A program made the position numbers and the translations under genes. DNA of 64,000 nucleotides. Source: Roseicella sp. DB1501 (GTDB taxonomy: Bacteria > Pseudomonadota > Alphaproteobacteria > Acetobacterales > Acetobacteraceae). Location of the stretch: NCBI RefSeq assembly GCF_013112485.1, contig NZ_JABFHG010000001.1:124001-188000 (forward strand). Direction: 5' to 3'. The notes below the pieces were generated by a model. It ran no database searches. It was not told where the DNA came from and worked only from the letters and a program-made list of their open reading frames with translations. Positions 8,429-16,346 of this stretch are shown here, in pieces (position 1 is the first letter of the stretch; the number at the start of each line of letters is the position of its first letter).

Positions 8429-8884
8429 ATGGCGACCGGGACGGGTCAACGGCGACAGCCCGCACCACCGGCGGTAACGGTGCACGATGCGGCCGGGGCG
8501 TCGCTCGTCCTGCGCCTGTCCGGTAGCCTGTCGGGGCCGGGCGTGACGCTGCTCTCGGCCCCCGGCGCCGCCGCCACGCTCGGCGCGCCCTGGTTCCTCG
8601 CCATCCTGGCGGCGGCGCGGGCGGCGGCGCCGGGCGTGCCGCATGACGCGGTGCTCGATTGCGCCGCGGCGCCGGGCCTGGCCCTGACGGCGCTCCGGGC
8701 CGGGCTGCGCGACCTGGTGCTCGACCCGCGCTGCCCCGGATTCGCCGCCGTCGCGAGCGCCGCGGGCGAGCTTTCGGCGAGGCTCCGCCCGGCGCGGCCG
8801 GTCTCGCTCGATCTTGGCCGCCTCGACCTCACGCGTGCCGGCGGCCGAGCCCGGCTCGCGGCATGGTTGGCAGGCGCCGGGTGA
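8429..8884 (+). CDS. Hypothetical protein upstream of fructose-bisphosphate aldolase
   Basis: A 151-residue Ala/Leu/Arg-rich protein not assigned to a known family. Visible features are VTVHDAAGASLVLRLSGSLS near the N-terminus, then SAPGAAATLGAPWFLAILAA, a Cys-containing HDAVLDCAAAPGLALTALRA and LDLGRLDLTRAGGRARLAAW at the end. There is no signal peptide or clear membrane helix. The alternation of strands and helices and the DCAAAPGLALTALRAG segment resemble a small alpha/beta fold. It precedes the aldolase gene by 77 bases on the same strand. The start is uncertain; a GTG at about 8477 (VTVHD) is an alternative. Confidence 0.55.
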   Translation: MATGTGQRRQPAPPAVTVHDAAGASLVLRLSGSLSGPGVTLLSAPGAAATLGAPWFLAILAAARAAAPGVPHDAVLDCAAAPGLALTALRAGLRDLVLDPRCPGFAAVASAAGELSARLRPARPVSLDLGRLDLTRAGGRARLAAWLAGAG

Positions 8885-8961
8885 CAGGCCGGCAACCCCG
8901 CGCTACATCCCGCGACCAGACTCACCGCTCCAGACTCGCCACCAGCGAAAGGGTATACGCC

Positions 8962-9885
8962 ATGCAGCTCACGCCAAAGGTGAAAGAGATCCTCTCCTGG
9001 TACGAGAGCGACAATCCCGGCACCAAGGCGAACCTCGCCCGCATCCTGATGGCGGGGAAGCTGGCCGGCACCGGCCGCGTGGTGATCCTGCCGGTGGACC
9101 AGGGCTTCGAGCACGGCCCGGCCCGCAGCTTCGCGCCGAACCCGGCCGGCTACGACCCGCGCTACATGTTCGAGCTGGCGCTCGAGGCCGGGCTCAACGC
9201 CTATGCCGCGCCGCTCGGCATGATCGAGGCGGGGGCCTCCACCTATGCCGGCGCCATCCCGACCATCCTGAAGGTCAACTCCTCGAACAGCCTCTCCACC
9301 ACCAAGGACCAGGCGGTGACGGGCAGCGTCTCCGACGCCCTGCGCCTCGGCTGCTCGGCGATCGGCTTCACCATCTATCCGAGCTCGGAATACCAGTTCG
9401 AGATGATGGAGGAGCTGCGCGAGCTGGCCGAGGAGGCGAAGTCCGTCGGCCTCGCCGTGGTGGTCTGGAGCTACCCGCGCGGCCCGATGCTCGACAAGAC
9501 CGGCGAGACGGCGCTCGATATCTGCGCCTATGCGGCGCATATGGCGGCGCTGCTCGGCGCCCACATCATCAAGGTGAAGCCGCCGACCTCGGCGATCTCG
9601 CTCGATGCCGCGAAGAAGACCTACGAGAAGTACCCGGTCGACGTGAACGACGAGGTCGCGCGCTTCAAGCACGTGGTGCAGGCCTGCTTCGGCGGCCGGC
9701 GCCTGGTGGTCTTCTCGGGCGGCGAGGCGAAGGGCACGGAGGACATCCTGAAGGAGGTCCGCGCCATCCATGCCGCGGGCGGCAACGGCTCCATCATGGG
9801 CCGCAACGCCTTCCAGCGCTCGAAGGCGGATGCGCTGAACCTGCTCTCCTCGATCATCGAGATCTACCAGGCTCCGGCCGGCTAA
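8962..9885 (+). CDS. fbaB: Class I fructose-bisphosphate aldolase (FbaB/DhnA type)
   Basis: Cleaves fructose 1,6-bisphosphate to DHAP and glyceraldehyde 3-phosphate through a Schiff-base lysine; it serves glycolysis and gluconeogenesis in the cytoplasm. The 307 residues have the archaeal/FbaB-type layout: [18 protein letters not shown] near the N-terminus, [28 protein letters not shown], and HIIKVKPPT, which carries the probable Schiff-base Lys. [17 protein letters not shown] and [12 protein letters not shown] form the C-terminal phosphate site. AAAGGG precedes the ATG. A strong hairpin follows the gene. Confidence 0.92.
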   Translation: MQLTPKVKEILSWYESDNPGTKANLARILMAGKLAGTGRVVILPVDQGFEHGPARSFAPNPAGYDPRYMFELALEAGLNAYAAPLGMIEAGASTYAGAIPTILKVNSSNSLSTTKDQAVTGSVSDALRLGCSAIGFTIYPSSEYQFEMMEELRELAEEAKSVGLAVVVWSYPRGPMLDKTGETALDICAYAAHMAALLGAHIIKVKPPTSAISLDAAKKTYEKYPVDVNDEVARFKHVVQACFGGRRLVVFSGGEAKGTEDILKEVRAIHAAGGNGSIMGRNAFQRSKADALNLLSSIIEIYQAPAG

Positions 9886-9889
9886 GACC

Positions 9890-9931
9890 GGGAGCGGGCG
9901 GCGGCGCAGCGCCGCGCCGCCGCCCGCTCCC
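9890..9931 (+). terminator. GC-rich hairpin after fbaB
   Basis: GGGAGCGGGCGGCGGCG and its complement CGCCGCCGCCCGCTCCC form a near-perfect stem just after the aldolase stop. No T-run follows, so it may only stabilise the 3' end or act with Rho. Confidence 0.5.
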
Positions 9932-9988
9932 TGCCGGACGGCCCCGTCCGCGCTTCCCAAACCCGTCCCGGCGCGGCATTCAGCCGCC

Positions 9989-10618
9989 ATGGACGAACCC
10001 TGCCGCCTCTACCTCATCACCCCGCCCGTCCTGCCGCCCGATTTCCCGGACCGGCTGGCGGCGGCGCTCGATGCCGGCGACGTCGCCTGCCTGCAGCTCC
10101 GGCTGAAGGACGCGCCGCCGGACGCGGTGCGGCGCGCGGTCGAGACGCTGATGCCGATCGCCCAGGCCCGCAACACCGCCTTCCTGCTGAACGACGACGC
10201 GGCGCTGGCCGCCGAGCTCGGTTGCGACGGGGCGCATCTCGGCCAGCAGGACGGCAACCATGCCGAGGGCCGCCGGCTGCTCGAGGAGCGCATCCTCGGC
10301 ATCACCTGCCATGACAGCCGCCACCTGGCGATGCTCGCGGGCGAGACGGGCGCCGACTACGTCGCCTTCGGCGCCTTCTTCCCCACCACGACGAAGGAGG
10401 CGAGGCACCGCGCCGGCACCGACCTGCTGGAATGGTGGTCGGAGATGTTCGAGATCCCTTGCGTGGCGATCGGCGGCATCACCGCGGCCAATTGCGCCCC
10501 CCTGGTGCGGGCGGGGGCGGATTTCCTGGCCGTGGTCGGGGCGGTCTGGAACCATCCCGAGGGCCCGGCGGCCGGCGTCCGGGCGATGAACCGGGCGATC
10601 GCGGAGGCGCTGGAATGA
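9989..10618 (+). CDS. thiE: Thiamine-phosphate synthase ThiE
   Basis: Joins HMP pyrophosphate to the thiazole phosphate to make thiamine monophosphate. The TIM-barrel motifs are in order: [64 protein letters not shown] (phosphate-loop segment typical of ThiE) and [20 protein letters not shown]. The length of 209 residues is normal. No thiamine pyrophosphate riboswitch is recognisable upstream. Its stop overlaps the next start (ATGA), so the downstream VOC protein is translationally coupled. Confidence 0.92.
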   Translation: MDEPCRLYLITPPVLPPDFPDRLAAALDAGDVACLQLRLKDAPPDAVRRAVETLMPIAQARNTAFLLNDDAALAAELGCDGAHLGQQDGNHAEGRRLLEERILGITCHDSRHLAMLAGETGADYVAFGAFFPTTTKEARHRAGTDLLEWWSEMFEIPCVAIGGITAANCAPLVRAGADFLAVVGAVWNHPEGPAAGVRAMNRAIAEALE

Positions 10619-11049
10619 GATCTCCAGTGTTGGTGCCGGAGCTGATGGTCACCGACATCGCTCGGAGCCTCGCCTTCTGGTGCGGCCCCTGCGGCTTCCA
10701 CGTGCTCTTCGACCGGCAGGAGGAGGGCTTCGCCTGCATAGAGCGCGACGGCTCCCGCCTCATGCTGGATGAACTGCCGCTACATCGCCCGCATCGCTGG
10801 GAAGTCGCCCCAACCGAGCGCCCCTTTGGACGGCACGTGAACTTCGAGATAGCGGTCCCTGCGCTCGAACCGATCCTCGCGGCGCTGGGTGCGCTGAACT
10901 GGCCGCTTTTCATGGGGCCCGAGACCAGGACCTACCGGGTTAGCGACACCAGCGTCACGGTTCGGCAGTTCCTGGTACAGGACCCCGACGGCTACCTGCT
11001 GCGCTTCTCGCAAGAGCTCGACGAGCCAGAAGTCCCCGATGCGGCTTGA
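10615..11049 (+). CDS. VOC-family (glyoxalase/bleomycin-resistance-like) protein
   Basis: A 144-residue protein of the vicinal oxygen chelate fold. Its halves are [20 protein letters not shown] with [15 protein letters not shown], then HVNFEIAV with [17 protein letters not shown], the typical closing motif. The ATG is contained in the thiE stop overlap and the end overlaps phzF by 11 bases. Metal ligands of the usual H/E set are only partly evident, so binding or sequestration of a ligand is as likely as catalysis. The region 10770-11050 is slightly less GC-biased than its neighbours. Confidence 0.8.
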   Translation: MRSPVLVPELMVTDIARSLAFWCGPCGFHVLFDRQEEGFACIERDGSRLMLDELPLHRPHRWEVAPTERPFGRHVNFEIAVPALEPILAALGALNWPLFMGPETRTYRVSDTSVTVRQFLVQDPDGYLLRFSQELDEPEVPDAA

Positions 11050-11923
11050 ATTCGCTACCTGCGACGTCTTCACCGAGGCCCGCTTCGGCGGCAACCCGCT
11101 CGCCGTGGTGTGGGGCGGCGAGGCGCTGGGCGGCGCCGCGATGCAGCGCATCGCGCGCGAGTTCAACCTCTCCGAGACCGTTTTCGTGCTGCTGCCGGAG
11201 GCTGCCGGCGCCGCGGCGCGGATCCGCATCTTCACCCCCGGGGCGGAGCTGCCCTTCGCCGGCCATCCGAATGTCGGCACGGCGGTGACGCTCGCCCGCC
11301 GCCTCGGCCTGGCCGGCACCGGCATCGCCCTCGACCAGGCGGCGGGGCGGGTCGCGGCGCGGCTGCTGCGCGATGCCGGCGGCGCGGTGACGGGGGCCGA
11401 GATCGAGGCGCCGCTGCCCTTCGCCGAGCTGGCGCCGCTCGCGCCCGAGGCGGTCGCCGCCTGCCTCGGCCTGCCCGTCGCGGCGGTGCGCAGCGCGACG
11501 CATCCGCCGGTGATCGCCGGCTGCGGCAATCCCTTCGCCCTGGCCGAGCTGGCGGACCTCGCGGCCCTCGCCGCGGCGGCGCCCGATATCGCCGCCTTCC
11601 GCCGCCACCTGCCGGCCGGCGCCGTGGTCGGGCTGCACCTGCATGTCGCCCTGTCCGATGGCCGGCGCCGGGCGCGGATGTTCGGCCCGCTGGCCGGCGT
11701 GCCGGAGGACCCGGCGACCGGCAGCGCCAACCTCGCCCTGGCCGGGCTGCTGCTGCGGGCGGGCGGCGGCGCGACGTTGTCGCTCGATATCGAGCAGGGC
11801 ATCGAGATGGGCCGCCCCTCCCGCCTCGCGCTGCGGGCCTGGCGGGCCGACGATGGCGCCATCCGTTGCGCGGTCGGCGGCGGCGTGGTCGCCGTCTCGG
11901 AGGGCTGGATCGAGGCCGGCTGA
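11039..11923 (+). CDS. PhzF-family isomerase/epimerase-like protein
   Basis: Member of the PhzF/DapF-fold family (294 residues). The N-terminal CDVFTEARFGGNPLAVVW with the conserved FGGNP, EFNLSETVFVL (catalytic Glu region) and RIFTPGAELPFAGHPNVGTA are classic. The C-terminal half has MFGPLAGVPEDPATGSANLALAG. PhzF itself isomerises a phenazine precursor, but most family members have unknown substrates and no phenazine genes are nearby. The start overlaps the VOC gene by 11 bases, so thiE-VOC-phzF is a tight operon. Confidence 0.88.
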   Translation: MRLEFATCDVFTEARFGGNPLAVVWGGEALGGAAMQRIAREFNLSETVFVLLPEAAGAAARIRIFTPGAELPFAGHPNVGTAVTLARRLGLAGTGIALDQAAGRVAARLLRDAGGAVTGAEIEAPLPFAELAPLAPEAVAACLGLPVAAVRSATHPPVIAGCGNPFALAELADLAALAAAAPDIAAFRRHLPAGAVVGLHLHVALSDGRRRARMFGPLAGVPEDPATGSANLALAGLLLRAGGGATLSLDIEQGIEMGRPSRLALRAWRADDGAIRCAVGGGVVAVSEGWIEAG

Positions 11924-11993
11924 GCCGGCTGGCCCGCCTTGCCAGCCGCCGGGCGCCGGCGCAGCCTGCCGGCGGCGCGGGACGGAGGTGGGA

Positions 11994-12716
11994 TTGGACG
12001 AGCTCGGCTTCCACCGCACCCTGCACCGGCCCGGCACGCTGCTCGATATCGGCGCGCATGACGGCGCCTTTACCCTGCCCTTCGCCGCCCTGCCGGACAG
12101 CCGCGTCCTCGCCTTCGAGCCGCTGCCGGGCGCCTTCGCCCGGCTGCGGGCGGCGACCGCGGGGCTCGGCAATGTCACGCTGCGGCCGGAGGCGCTCGGC
12201 GCGGCGGAGGGCGAGATCACCCTCGCCCTGCCGGTGCTGGACGGCGAGCCGCAGGAGCAATGGGCGAGCACCGCCAAGACCTATGCCGGCCTCGACCCGC
12301 GCGTGGCCGAGCAGCGCTGGCAGGTGCCGGTCCGCCGCCTTGACGGCTTCGGCCTGTCCGACCTCACCGCGGTGAAGCTCGATGCCGAGGGGGCGGAGTA
12401 CGAGGTGCTGCGCGGGGCGCGCGAGACGCTGCTGCGCTGCCGGCCCATCCTCTCGATCGAGATCGAGGAGAGGCACCGGCCCGGCTCCACCTGGGCGGTG
12501 CCGGCCTATCTCGACGCGCTGGGCTACGACGCCTTCTGGGAGTTCTGGGGCGACTGGCAGCCCATGGCGGGCTTCGACCGCGACCGGATGCAGCGGGCGA
12601 GCCCCAACCCGGCGGTGTTCGAGGCCTCCGACCCCTATGTCTTCGTCTTCTACTTCCTGCCACGCGAGGAAGCCGGGGCCATGCTGGCGCGGCTGCGCGC
12701 CGCCGAGGCGGGCTGA
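11994..12716 (+). CDS. FkbM-family methyltransferase
   Basis: SAM-dependent methyltransferase of the FkbM type (240 residues), a group that usually O-methylates sugars or related metabolites. Motif I is TLLDIGAHDGAFTLPF, followed by VLAFEPLPGAFARLRAA, VTLRPEALGAAEGEITL, and the FkbM hallmark VKLDAEGAEYEVLRGA with LSIEIEERH. A TTG start at 11994 is chosen because GGAGG lies five bases before it; a GTG at 11988 would be too close to that site. The C-terminus mentions no membrane segment. Its acceptor is unknown. Confidence 0.85.
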   Translation: MDELGFHRTLHRPGTLLDIGAHDGAFTLPFAALPDSRVLAFEPLPGAFARLRAATAGLGNVTLRPEALGAAEGEITLALPVLDGEPQEQWASTAKTYAGLDPRVAEQRWQVPVRRLDGFGLSDLTAVKLDAEGAEYEVLRGARETLLRCRPILSIEIEERHRPGSTWAVPAYLDALGYDAFWEFWGDWQPMAGFDRDRMQRASPNPAVFEASDPYVFVFYFLPREEAGAMLARLRAAEAG

Positions 12717-12766
12717 ACCCCGGCGGTGCCGTCCCGTTCTGCCGGCGAGGGTCGGGGAGGCGCGGC

Positions 12767-13078
12767 ATGGACGAGGCGGCGATCGAGACGGGCATGGCGG
12801 TGGTCGGCAGCGACGATCACCTGGTGGGCCAGGTGGAGCACCGCGACGGCGCCTATCTGAAGCTCGCCCGCAGCGATGCCGCCGCCGGCGGGCGCTTCCG
12901 CTGGCTGGCCTGCGCGCTGATCGCCGGGCTGGAGCCGGGGGTGGTGCGCCTCTCGGTCACCGCCGGGGATGCCGAGGCGGCGGCGCTCGACGAGGACGAG
13001 GCGCAGCGCCGGATGGCGCTCGACCCGAATGGCCGCCAGGAATTCGGCCAGCCCGACGATGGGAGACCGCGCGCTTGA
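12767..13078 (+). CDS. DUF2171-type small protein
   Basis: A 103-residue soluble protein with a PRC-barrel/DUF2171-like N-terminal half: GMAVVGSDDHLVGQVEHRDG, then YLKLARSDAAAGGRFRW, and an acidic middle (AALDEDEAQRRMALDPNGRQ). Such proteins are common in Alphaproteobacteria and often responsive to stress, with no defined biochemistry. It stands between the FkbM gene and a family A repeat. Confidence 0.6.
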   Translation: MDEAAIETGMAVVGSDDHLVGQVEHRDGAYLKLARSDAAAGGRFRWLACALIAGLEPGVVRLSVTAGDAEAAALDEDEAQRRMALDPNGRQEFGQPDDGRPRA

Positions 13079-13080
13079 TT

Positions 13081-13200
13081 CCCCACGACGTCGCTGCGCG
13101 CCGTCGCGGGGGCCCCATGAGTCGCCCAGGGCCCGAGATGCGTCACGGCCTGCGGCGGCGAAGCCGCGGCAGGGCAACGGGCGGCGACGGTTCGGGCGGG
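13081..13200 (+). repeat. Dispersed repeat family A, full copy
   Basis: Begins CCCCACGACGTCGCTGCGCG and contains the hairpin CCTGCGGCGGC-GAA-GCCGCGGCAGG and GGCAACGGGCGGCGACGG. It matches the inverse strand of 16205-16344 over nearly its whole length and 5486-5560 in part. It fills the gap between the DUF2171 gene and the end of epmA. Confidence 0.65.
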
Positions 13201-13220
13201 CGCTTCACGGGGCCACGCAG

Positions 13221-14264
13221 TCAAGGCTCGAAGGGAAGCCATTGCACGTCCTCGATGCGGCGCGCGCCGGAGGCGAGCATGGCCAGCCGGTCGAAGCCGA
13301 GGGCGATGCCGCTGCCCTCCGGCATGCCATGCGCGAGGGCGGCCAGGAATTCCTCGTCCACATCCCAGCCCGCCTCGCCATAGCGGGCGTGGCGTTCGGC
13401 CACATCGGCCGTGAAGCGGGCGCGCTGCTCGGCCGGGTCGGTCAGCTCGTCGAAGGCATTGGCCAGCTCGATCCCGCCGGCGAAGAGCTCGAAGCGCAGC
13501 GCGGCGCGCGGATCACCGGGGTCGCGCCGGGCGAGCGCGGCCTGCGGCGCCGGCCAATGGGTGAGGAAGGTGGCGCGCTCGCGGCCGAGGCGCGGCTCCA
13601 CCCGCTCCAGCAGCAGGCGGAAGAACAGGTCCTCCCACCCCTCCCCCTCGCGCGGCGGCAGGCCGATCGCCGCCGCCGCCCGGCCGAGCGCCGTGGCATC
13701 CCCCGCCCCCTCCGGCGTCACCGTCGCCAGCAGGTCGAGCCCGCCGCACCAGCGCCGGAAGGCCTCGGCCATCGTCAGGCGCTCGAAGGGAGGGCGCAGA
13801 TCGGTCGTCACCCCCGCATGCGCGACCAGGGGCGGGCAGACGGCGCGGACATAGTCCTCCGTCTCCCGCATCATGCCCTCGAGCCCGAGGCCCGGCCGGT
13901 ACCATTCCAGCATGGTGAACTCCGGCGCGTGGCGCGGCCCGGCCTCGCCGTTGCGCCAGACCCGGGCCAGCTCGAAGACCGGCCCGACGCCGCCGACCAG
14001 CAGCCGTTTCAGCGCCAGTTCCGGCGAGGTCCGCAGCCACAGGGTCCGCCGCGTGCCGGCGCCGAGATGCGGCACATACTCGCTGCGGAAGGCGTGCAGA
14101 TGCACCTCCATCCCGGGCACCGGCACTAGGCAGGGCGTCTCCACCTCGCGGTAGCCACGGGCGGCGAAGAAGGCGCGGGTCATGGCGGCGAGGGCAGCGC
14201 GGCGCTCGAGGAAGGGCAGCCGGGCGGCGAGGCTTTCCGGGTGCCAGGTCGGGGTGGCGGGCAT
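13221..14264 (-). CDS. epmA: EF-P lysine lysyltransferase EpmA
   Basis: Class II lysyl-tRNA synthetase paralogue that attaches beta-lysine to elongation factor P. The 347 residues hold the catalytic core only, without the anticodon-binding domain: FFAARGYREVETPCLVP (motif 1 area), FELARVWRNGEAGPRHAPEF with TMLEWYRPG (motif 2), ELANAFDELTDPAEQ, and GSGIALGFDRLAMLASG (motif 3). A lysS-type tRNA synthetase would be about 500 residues. The gene is divergent from epmB, supporting the assignment. Confidence 0.92.
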   Translation of the reverse strand: MPATPTWHPESLAARLPFLERRAALAAMTRAFFAARGYREVETPCLVPVPGMEVHLHAFRSEYVPHLGAGTRRTLWLRTSPELALKRLLVGGVGPVFELARVWRNGEAGPRHAPEFTMLEWYRPGLGLEGMMRETEDYVRAVCPPLVAHAGVTTDLRPPFERLTMAEAFRRWCGGLDLLATVTPEGAGDATALGRAAAAIGLPPREGEGWEDLFFRLLLERVEPRLGRERATFLTHWPAPQAALARRDPGDPRAALRFELFAGGIELANAFDELTDPAEQRARFTADVAERHARYGEAGWDVDEEFLAALAHGMPEGSGIALGFDRLAMLASGARRIEDVQWLPFEP

Positions 14265-14390
14265 GGCGGGCCTGTGGATCGGGATGGCCGGCCGACCCTG
14301 CCGCATCCTCGGCGGGCCGGCCATCCCGGGTCGGTCCCAGGCGGCGCGGCGTTCCCGCGGCGGGCCGCCGGGCCTATAGGGGGCCCGATC

Positions 14391-15404
14391 ATGCCCGATG
14401 GCCCCCTCCCCCGCCCCGGTCCGCCCGCCCGAACGCTGACCACCCCGCGCGCCTTGCGGCAGGCCGGGCTGATCCCCGCTGCGGCGCTGCCCGGGGCCGA
14501 GGCGGTCGCCGCGCGCTACAGCCTCTCCGTCACCCCCGCCGTCGCGGCGCTGATCGACCCGGCCGATCCGGACGACCCGATCGGCCGGCAATACCTGCCC
14601 GACCCGGCGGAGCTGGTGACGGCGCCGCACGAGCTGGCCGACCCGACCGCCGACGCGCCGCACAGCCCGGTCCCCGGCGTGGTCCACCGCTATCCCGACC
14701 GGGCGCTGCTGAAGCCGCTACTGGCCTGCCCGGTCTATTGCCGCTTCTGTTTCCGGCGCGAGGCGGTGGGGCCGGATGGCGGGCTGCTCGGCGAGGCGGC
14801 GCTGGAGGCGGCGCTCGACTGGTTCGCCCGGACGCCGGCGGTGCGCGAGGCGATCCTGACCGGCGGCGACCCGCTGATGCTCTCGCCGCGCCGGCTGGGC
14901 ATGATCCTCGCCCGGCTGGCGGCGCTGCCGCATATCGAGATCCTGCGCATCCACAGCCGCGTGCCGGTCGCCGCGCCGGGGCTGGTGAACGAGGCGCTGG
15001 CCGCGGCGCTGGCGATGGAGACGCCGCTCTATCTTTGTGTTCACGCCAACCATGCGCGGGAATTCACGCCGGAGGCCGTGGCGGCGCTCGGGCGGCTGCA
15101 CCGCGCCGGCGCCGTGCTGCTCGGCCAGAGCGTGCTGCTGCGCGGCGTGAATGACCGCCCGGAGGCGCTGGAGGCGCTGTTCCGCGCCATGCTGCGGGCG
15201 CGGGTGAAGCCATACTACCTGCACCAGCTCGACCCGGCGCCCGGCACCGCGCGCTTCGCCGTGCCGGTCGAGGAAGGTAGGGCGATCCTGCGGGCGCTGC
15301 GCGGTCGCGTCACCGGCCTCGCCTGGCCGGTCTATGTGCAGGAGCGGCCGGAGGGCGGCGGCAAGGTGCCGCTCGGGCCGGACTACGCGGCGAACGGGGA
15401 ATAG
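14391..15404 (+). CDS. epmB: EF-P beta-lysylation enzyme EpmB (lysine 2,3-aminomutase-like)
   Basis: Radical-SAM, PLP-dependent enzyme that makes (R)-beta-lysine for EpmA. Cys113, Cys117 and Cys120 in CPVYCRFCF form the cluster motif; EAILTGGDPLMLSPRRL and HIEILRIHSRVPVAAP follow, and Lys325 in GGGKVPLGPDY corresponds to the PLP lysine of aminomutases. At 337 residues it is the short EpmB form rather than the longer catabolic aminomutase. It shares a 126-base divergent promoter region with epmA. The efp gene is not in this window. Confidence 0.9.
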   Translation: MPDGPLPRPGPPARTLTTPRALRQAGLIPAAALPGAEAVAARYSLSVTPAVAALIDPADPDDPIGRQYLPDPAELVTAPHELADPTADAPHSPVPGVVHRYPDRALLKPLLACPVYCRFCFRREAVGPDGGLLGEAALEAALDWFARTPAVREAILTGGDPLMLSPRRLGMILARLAALPHIEILRIHSRVPVAAPGLVNEALAAALAMETPLYLCVHANHAREFTPEAVAALGRLHRAGAVLLGQSVLLRGVNDRPEALEALFRAMLRARVKPYYLHQLDPAPGTARFAVPVEEGRAILRALRGRVTGLAWPVYVQERPEGGGKVPLGPDYAANGE

Positions 15405-15419
15405 AGTTCGGAGATCGGC

Positions 15420-16196
15420 ATGCAGAAGGTCGCCCTCGTCACCGGCGCCGCGCGCGGCATCGGCCTCGCCACGGCACGGCGCTTCCTCGCCGAGGGCTGG
15501 CGGGTGGCGCTGCTCGATATCGACGCCCCGGGGTTGGAGGCGGCGGTCGCCGGGCTGGGCGCCGCGGCGGCAGCGCTCGCCCTGCCCTGCGACGTGGCCG
15601 AGCCCGAGGCGGTCTTCGCTGCCGTGCGGCGCGCGGCCGGGCAGTTCGGCCGTCTGGACGCGCTGGTGAACAATGCCGGCACCGCGGTGTTCAAGCCGCT
15701 GCTGGAGACGACGCCCGAGGAATGGGGCCGTGTGCTGGCGGTGAACCTGACCGGCCCCTTCCTCACCACCCAGGCGGCGGCGCCGCTGATGGCGGAGGGC
15801 GGCGGCGGCGCGGTGGTGAACGTCACCTCCATCTCCGGCCTGCGCGCCTCGACGCTGCGGGTCGCCTACGGCACCAGCAAGGCGGCGCTGGCGCATCTGA
15901 CGCGGCAGCAGGCGGTGGAGCTCGCCGTGCTCGGCATCCGCGTCAATGCCGTGGCGCCAGGACCGGTCGAGACCGCCATGGCCAAGGCGGTGCACACGCC
16001 GGAGATCCGGCGCGACTATCACGACGCCATCCCGCTGGCCCGCTACGGGCTGGAGGAGGAGCTGGCGGAGGTCATCGTCTTCCTCTGCGGCGAGCGCGCG
16101 AGCTACCTCACCGGCCAGGAGATCGCCGTGGATGGTGGCTTCGACGCTGCCGGGATCGGCCTGCCGACGCTGCGGCAGGCGCGGCGCAACCTGTAG
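15420..16196 (+). CDS. SDR-family NAD(P)-dependent oxidoreductase
   Basis: Classical short-chain dehydrogenase/reductase (258 residues). Cofactor motif VTGAARGIGLATA near the N-terminus, LDID after beta-2 suggesting NAD preference, LVNNAGTA in the middle, and the catalytic Ser of VNVTSISG with YGTSK; the C-terminus has SYLTGQEIAVDGGF. GGAGATC precedes the ATG. It is 15 bases behind epmB on the same strand, but a functional link is not apparent; the alcohol or sugar substrate is unknown. Confidence 0.88.
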   Translation: MQKVALVTGAARGIGLATARRFLAEGWRVALLDIDAPGLEAAVAGLGAAAAALALPCDVAEPEAVFAAVRRAAGQFGRLDALVNNAGTAVFKPLLETTPEEWGRVLAVNLTGPFLTTQAAAPLMAEGGGGAVVNVTSISGLRASTLRVAYGTSKAALAHLTRQQAVELAVLGIRVNAVAPGPVETAMAKAVHTPEIRRDYHDAIPLARYGLEEELAEVIVFLCGERASYLTGQEIAVDGGFDAAGIGLPTLRQARRNL

Positions 16197-16204
16197 GCAG
16201 CAAT

Positions 16205-16344
16205 AGGCCGCCCGCCCGAGGCCCCGAGCCGGAACCGTCGCTACCCGTTGCCCTGCCGCGGCTTCGCCGCGCCAGGCTGTGACGGATTCCGGGCTCGCAG
16301 CGAATCACGGGGCCCCCGCGAAGACGCGCAGCGGCTTCGTGGGG
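16205..16344 (-). repeat. Dispersed repeat family A, inverted copy
   Basis: Read on the minus strand it starts CCCCACGAAGCCGCTGCGCG and contains GCGCGGC-GAA-GCCGCGGCAGG followed by GGCAACGGG, in the same order as 13081-13200. It occupies the convergent gap between the SDR gene and the amino-acid binding protein gene. Confidence 0.65.
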
Positions 16345-16346
16345 AT

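Noticed and set aside
9886-9988. Thiamine pyrophosphate riboswitch before thiE
   Set aside because: No conserved THI-box core is visible; the gap is mainly the hairpin after fbaB.
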